A DNA stretch of 8,662 nucleotides from positions 1-8,662 of the forward strand of contig DFFQ01000005.1 of the NCBI GenBank assembly GCA_002371025.1, in the 5' to 3' direction. The notes below the pieces were generated by a model that was given only the letters and a program-made list of their open reading frames with translations, searched no databases and was not told where the DNA came from. A program made the translations under genes and the position numbers. Source of the stretch: Lachnospiraceae bacterium UBA3772. GTDB lineage: Bacteria; Bacillota; Clostridia; Lachnospirales; Lachnospiraceae. Positions 6,849 through 8,662 of the stretch are shown here, piece after piece (the first letter of the stretch is position 1; each line of letters starts with the position of its first letter).

Positions 6849-6948
6849 ACAAGAGGATGTTTTTTATCATTTTTTCATAGCATATATTGTGTTATGGAGG
6901 GTGATAAGAGACATATCAAGTTAACATAAAATAAAAGGGGAAGAAATC

Positions 6949-8271
6949 ATGGCACGTTTTTCGTTTATGGGTGGCATTCATCCTAATGACGGTAAAAAAC
7001 TGACTATGGATAAGGAAGTAACAGAATATTTCCCTAAGGGGGAAATGGTTTATCCTCTTAATCAGCACATAGGAGCACCAGCAAAGCCTGTAGTTAAAAA
7101 AGGCGACAGAGTAGTTGCAGGTCAGCTTATAGCTGAAGCAGGAGGATTTGTTTCTGCTAATATCCATTCAGCAGCATCAGGAACTGTTAAGGCTATAGAA
7201 CAGCGTCTTACTCCAGCAGGAGGAAAATGCGAATCTATAGTGATAGAAAATGATCAAGAGTTTGAAGAAGTGGATTTTTCAAAGAAGATCAGAGATTTAG
7301 AGACTCTTTATCGAGAAGATGTAATAGATATAATCAAAGATGCCGGAATTGTCGGAATGGGTGGAGCAGGATTTCCTACTCATGTTAAGCTTTCACCTAA
7401 AAATGAAGCAGATATTGATACTATAATCGTAAATGGCGCTGAGTGTGAGCCATATCTTACATCAGATTATAGAAGAATGATAGAAGAGCCGGAGAAGATA
7501 ATCGTTGGCTTAAAGATAATAATCAATCTCTTTGATCATGCTACAGGTATAATTGCTATTGAAGATAACAAGCCTGAAGCATATAAGAAATTAAAAGAAC
7601 TTACAAAAGATGAAGAAGAGATAGAAGTTATAAAACTAAAGACAAAATATCCACAGGGGGCAGAAAGACAGCTTATCTATGCTTCTACAGGAAGATATGT
7701 CAATTCTAAGATGCTTCCGGCAGATGCAGGATGCATCGTCCAGAATGTTGATACAGTGATCTCCGTTTATGAAGCAATAATCGAGGGAAGACCACTTATT
7801 TCAAGAGTTGTGACAATAACCGGTGACTGTATCAAAGAACCTCAGAATTTTATCGTAAGACTTGGAACAAATATTAAGGAACTGATAGATGCTGCAGGAG
7901 GTTTTTCAAAAGATCCTGCCAAGATCATATGCGGCGGTCCTATGATGGGAAGAGCCATGTATTCTCTTGAAGCGCCGGTAACCAAAGGCACATCAGCTAT
8001 ACTCTGCTTAAGTCGTGATGCTGTTGCAGAATCAGAACCTTCTAACTGTATCAAATGTGGTAAATGCGTAAGCGTATGTCCGGGAAGAGTTAATCCAAGT
8101 CTTTTAGCAGATCTTGCTGAAGCGAGAGATATAGAGAATTTCCTTAAAAATGATGGAATGGAATGCTGCGAATGTGGCTGCTGCTCATTTGTATGCCCTG
8201 CCAAGAGACATTTAACACAGACTATTGCAGGAACAAGAAAAAATGTACTTGCAAAGAGAAAGAGAGGTTAA
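6949..8271 (+). CDS. rnfC: Rnf complex subunit RnfC (NADH-binding, iron-sulfur)
   Basis: A 440-residue peripheral subunit of the ion-pumping ferredoxin:NAD+ oxidoreductase, where electrons meet NAD(H) on the cytoplasmic side. The N-terminal barrel-sandwich region has GGIHP (8-12) and LNQHIGAPAKPVVKKGD (37-53). The Nqo1-like flavin/NADH domain has GMGGAGFPT (136-144), NGAECEPY (162-169) and YPQGAE (234-239). Two 4Fe-4S motifs lie near the end: Cys 367, 370, 373, 377 and Cys 406, 409, 412, 416, each in CxxCxxCxxxCP form. The length is normal for Clostridia, without the long alanine-rich tail of proteobacterial RnfC. The ATG at 6949 has AAGGGG eight bases before it. It is first in its operon, with rnfD five bases after its stop, matching the rnfC-D-G-E-A-B order usual in Clostridia. 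Confidence 0.96.
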   Translation: MARFSFMGGIHPNDGKKLTMDKEVTEYFPKGEMVYPLNQHIGAPAKPVVKKGDRVVAGQLIAEAGGFVSANIHSAASGTVKAIEQRLTPAGGKCESIVIENDQEFEEVDFSKKIRDLETLYREDVIDIIKDAGIVGMGGAGFPTHVKLSPKNEADIDTIIVNGAECEPYLTSDYRRMIEEPEKIIVGLKIIINLFDHATGIIAIEDNKPEAYKKLKELTKDEEEIEVIKLKTKYPQGAERQLIYASTGRYVNSKMLPADAGCIVQNVDTVISVYEAIIEGRPLISRVVTITGDCIKEPQNFIVRLGTNIKELIDAAGGFSKDPAKIICGGPMMGRAMYSLEAPVTKGTSAILCLSRDAVAESEPSNCIKCGKCVSVCPGRVNPSLLADLAEARDIENFLKNDGMECCECGCCSFVCPAKRHLTQTIAGTRKNVLAKRKRG

Positions 8272-8276
8272 GTTAA

Positions 8277-8662
8277 ATGGCAGAAGAAATTAAACAGGAA
8301 AAAACAGTTGTTTCGGCTTCCCCTCATATCAGAGCGAAGAATACAACAACAAGCATAATGGGGGATGTTATCATCGCCCTTATACCGGCAGGAATCGTTG
8401 GTATATATAATTCAGGCCTCAGCGCATTTTTACTTATCCTTACATGTGTAGTTTCATCAATGTTCTTTGAATATCTTTCAGAAAAGATCATGCATAGAAA
8501 ACTTACAGTAAGAGATCTTAGTGCAGCCCTTACAGGACTTTTACTGGCATTAAACCTTCCAGCAGGATTTCCACTTTGGATGGCTGTGCTTGGTTCAGCC
8601 TTTGCCATAATCGTTGTAAAGCAGATGTTCGGTGGAATCGGACAGAACTTTATGAACCCGGC
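8277..8662 (+). CDS. rnfD: Rnf complex subunit RnfD, N-terminal part (runs off the window)
   Basis: The frame opens with ATG at 8277 and stays open to the edge, giving 128 residues; a whole RnfD is about 300-350. RnfD is a polytopic membrane subunit that carries a covalently bound FMN. Visible family features are SASPHIRAKNTT (residues 13-24) and IMGDVIIALIPAG (27-39), then membrane helices, a cytoplasmic EYLSEKIMHRK segment (65-75), DLSAALTGLLLALNLP (80-95) and GGIGQNFMNPA (118-128). The FMN-attachment threonine motif would lie beyond the edge, so it cannot be checked. AGAGAGG (8261-8267) at the end of rnfC serves as ribosome site nine bases upstream. It is likely a substrate of the ApbE encoded at 4796. 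Confidence 0.95.
   Translation, partial: MAEEIKQEKTVVSASPHIRAKNTTTSIMGDVIIALIPAGIVGIYNSGLSAFLLILTCVVSSMFFEYLSEKIMHRKLTVRDLSAALTGLLLALNLPAGFPLWMAVLGSAFAIIVVKQMFGGIGQNFMNP

Noticed and set aside
6894..6929. Possible 11-codon leader peptide starting ATGGAGGGTG before rnfC
   Set aside because: It has no Shine-Dalgarno, no telling codon run and no attenuator hairpin; probably chance.
7842..8204. Minus-strand open frame of 120 codons
   Set aside because: It is antisense to the iron-sulfur region of rnfC, which is clearly the coding strand.
8324..8608. Minus-strand open frame of 94 codons at the right end
   Set aside because: It is antisense to rnfD, whose plus-strand frame carries the family motifs and continues to the window edge.

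Overview
The window looks like the chromosome of a low-GC, anaerobic Clostridia-type Firmicute, most likely Lachnospiraceae (Butyrivibrio, Pseudobutyrivibrio or Roseburia-like). This is inferred from the AT-rich, AGA/ATA-using coding style, the 23S tail, good Shine-Dalgarno sites and an Rnf locus starting with rnfC. I could not run a database search, so the genus is a guess.

Layout. Positions 1-144 are the 3' end of a 23S rRNA gene, followed by a strong terminator with no 5S gene behind it. Positions 263-460 hold no gene but contain one long imperfect stem-loop. It lies between the rRNA operon and a convergent minus-strand gene for an ABC-F translation factor (461-2422). That gene's probable promoter faces away from the promoter of a plus-strand cytoplasmic GH1 beta-glucosidase (2648-4018). 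Next come an unrecognised 213-residue protein (4150-4791), an ApbE-type flavin transferase (4796-5875), a small NusG-domain-II membrane protein (5897-6277) and a Gx/'heptaprenyl diphosphate synthase component I' membrane protein (6270-6761). These four are tightly packed and end at a strong terminator (6770-6809). A new promoter then leads into rnfC (6949-8271) and rnfD (8277 to the window edge).

How the genes fit together. The right half is about membrane redox chemistry. RnfC and RnfD belong to the ion-pumping ferredoxin:NAD+ oxidoreductase, whose RnfD and RnfG subunits carry covalently bound FMN. ApbE is the enzyme family that attaches that FMN. The NusG_II/Gx pair is a recurrent neighbour of flavin and quinone redox loci in Firmicutes, with no settled function. 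The unknown protein heads the apbE transcription unit and has more ordered codon use than its neighbours, which suggests good expression. The left half is housekeeping (rRNA, ABC-F) plus one sugar-degrading enzyme.

I see no CRISPR array, insertion sequence, phage gene, tRNA or defence system. Nothing here is a clearly new system. The best candidates for something undescribed are the 213-residue protein and its leader region, and the function of the NusG_II/Gx pair beside apbE and rnf.
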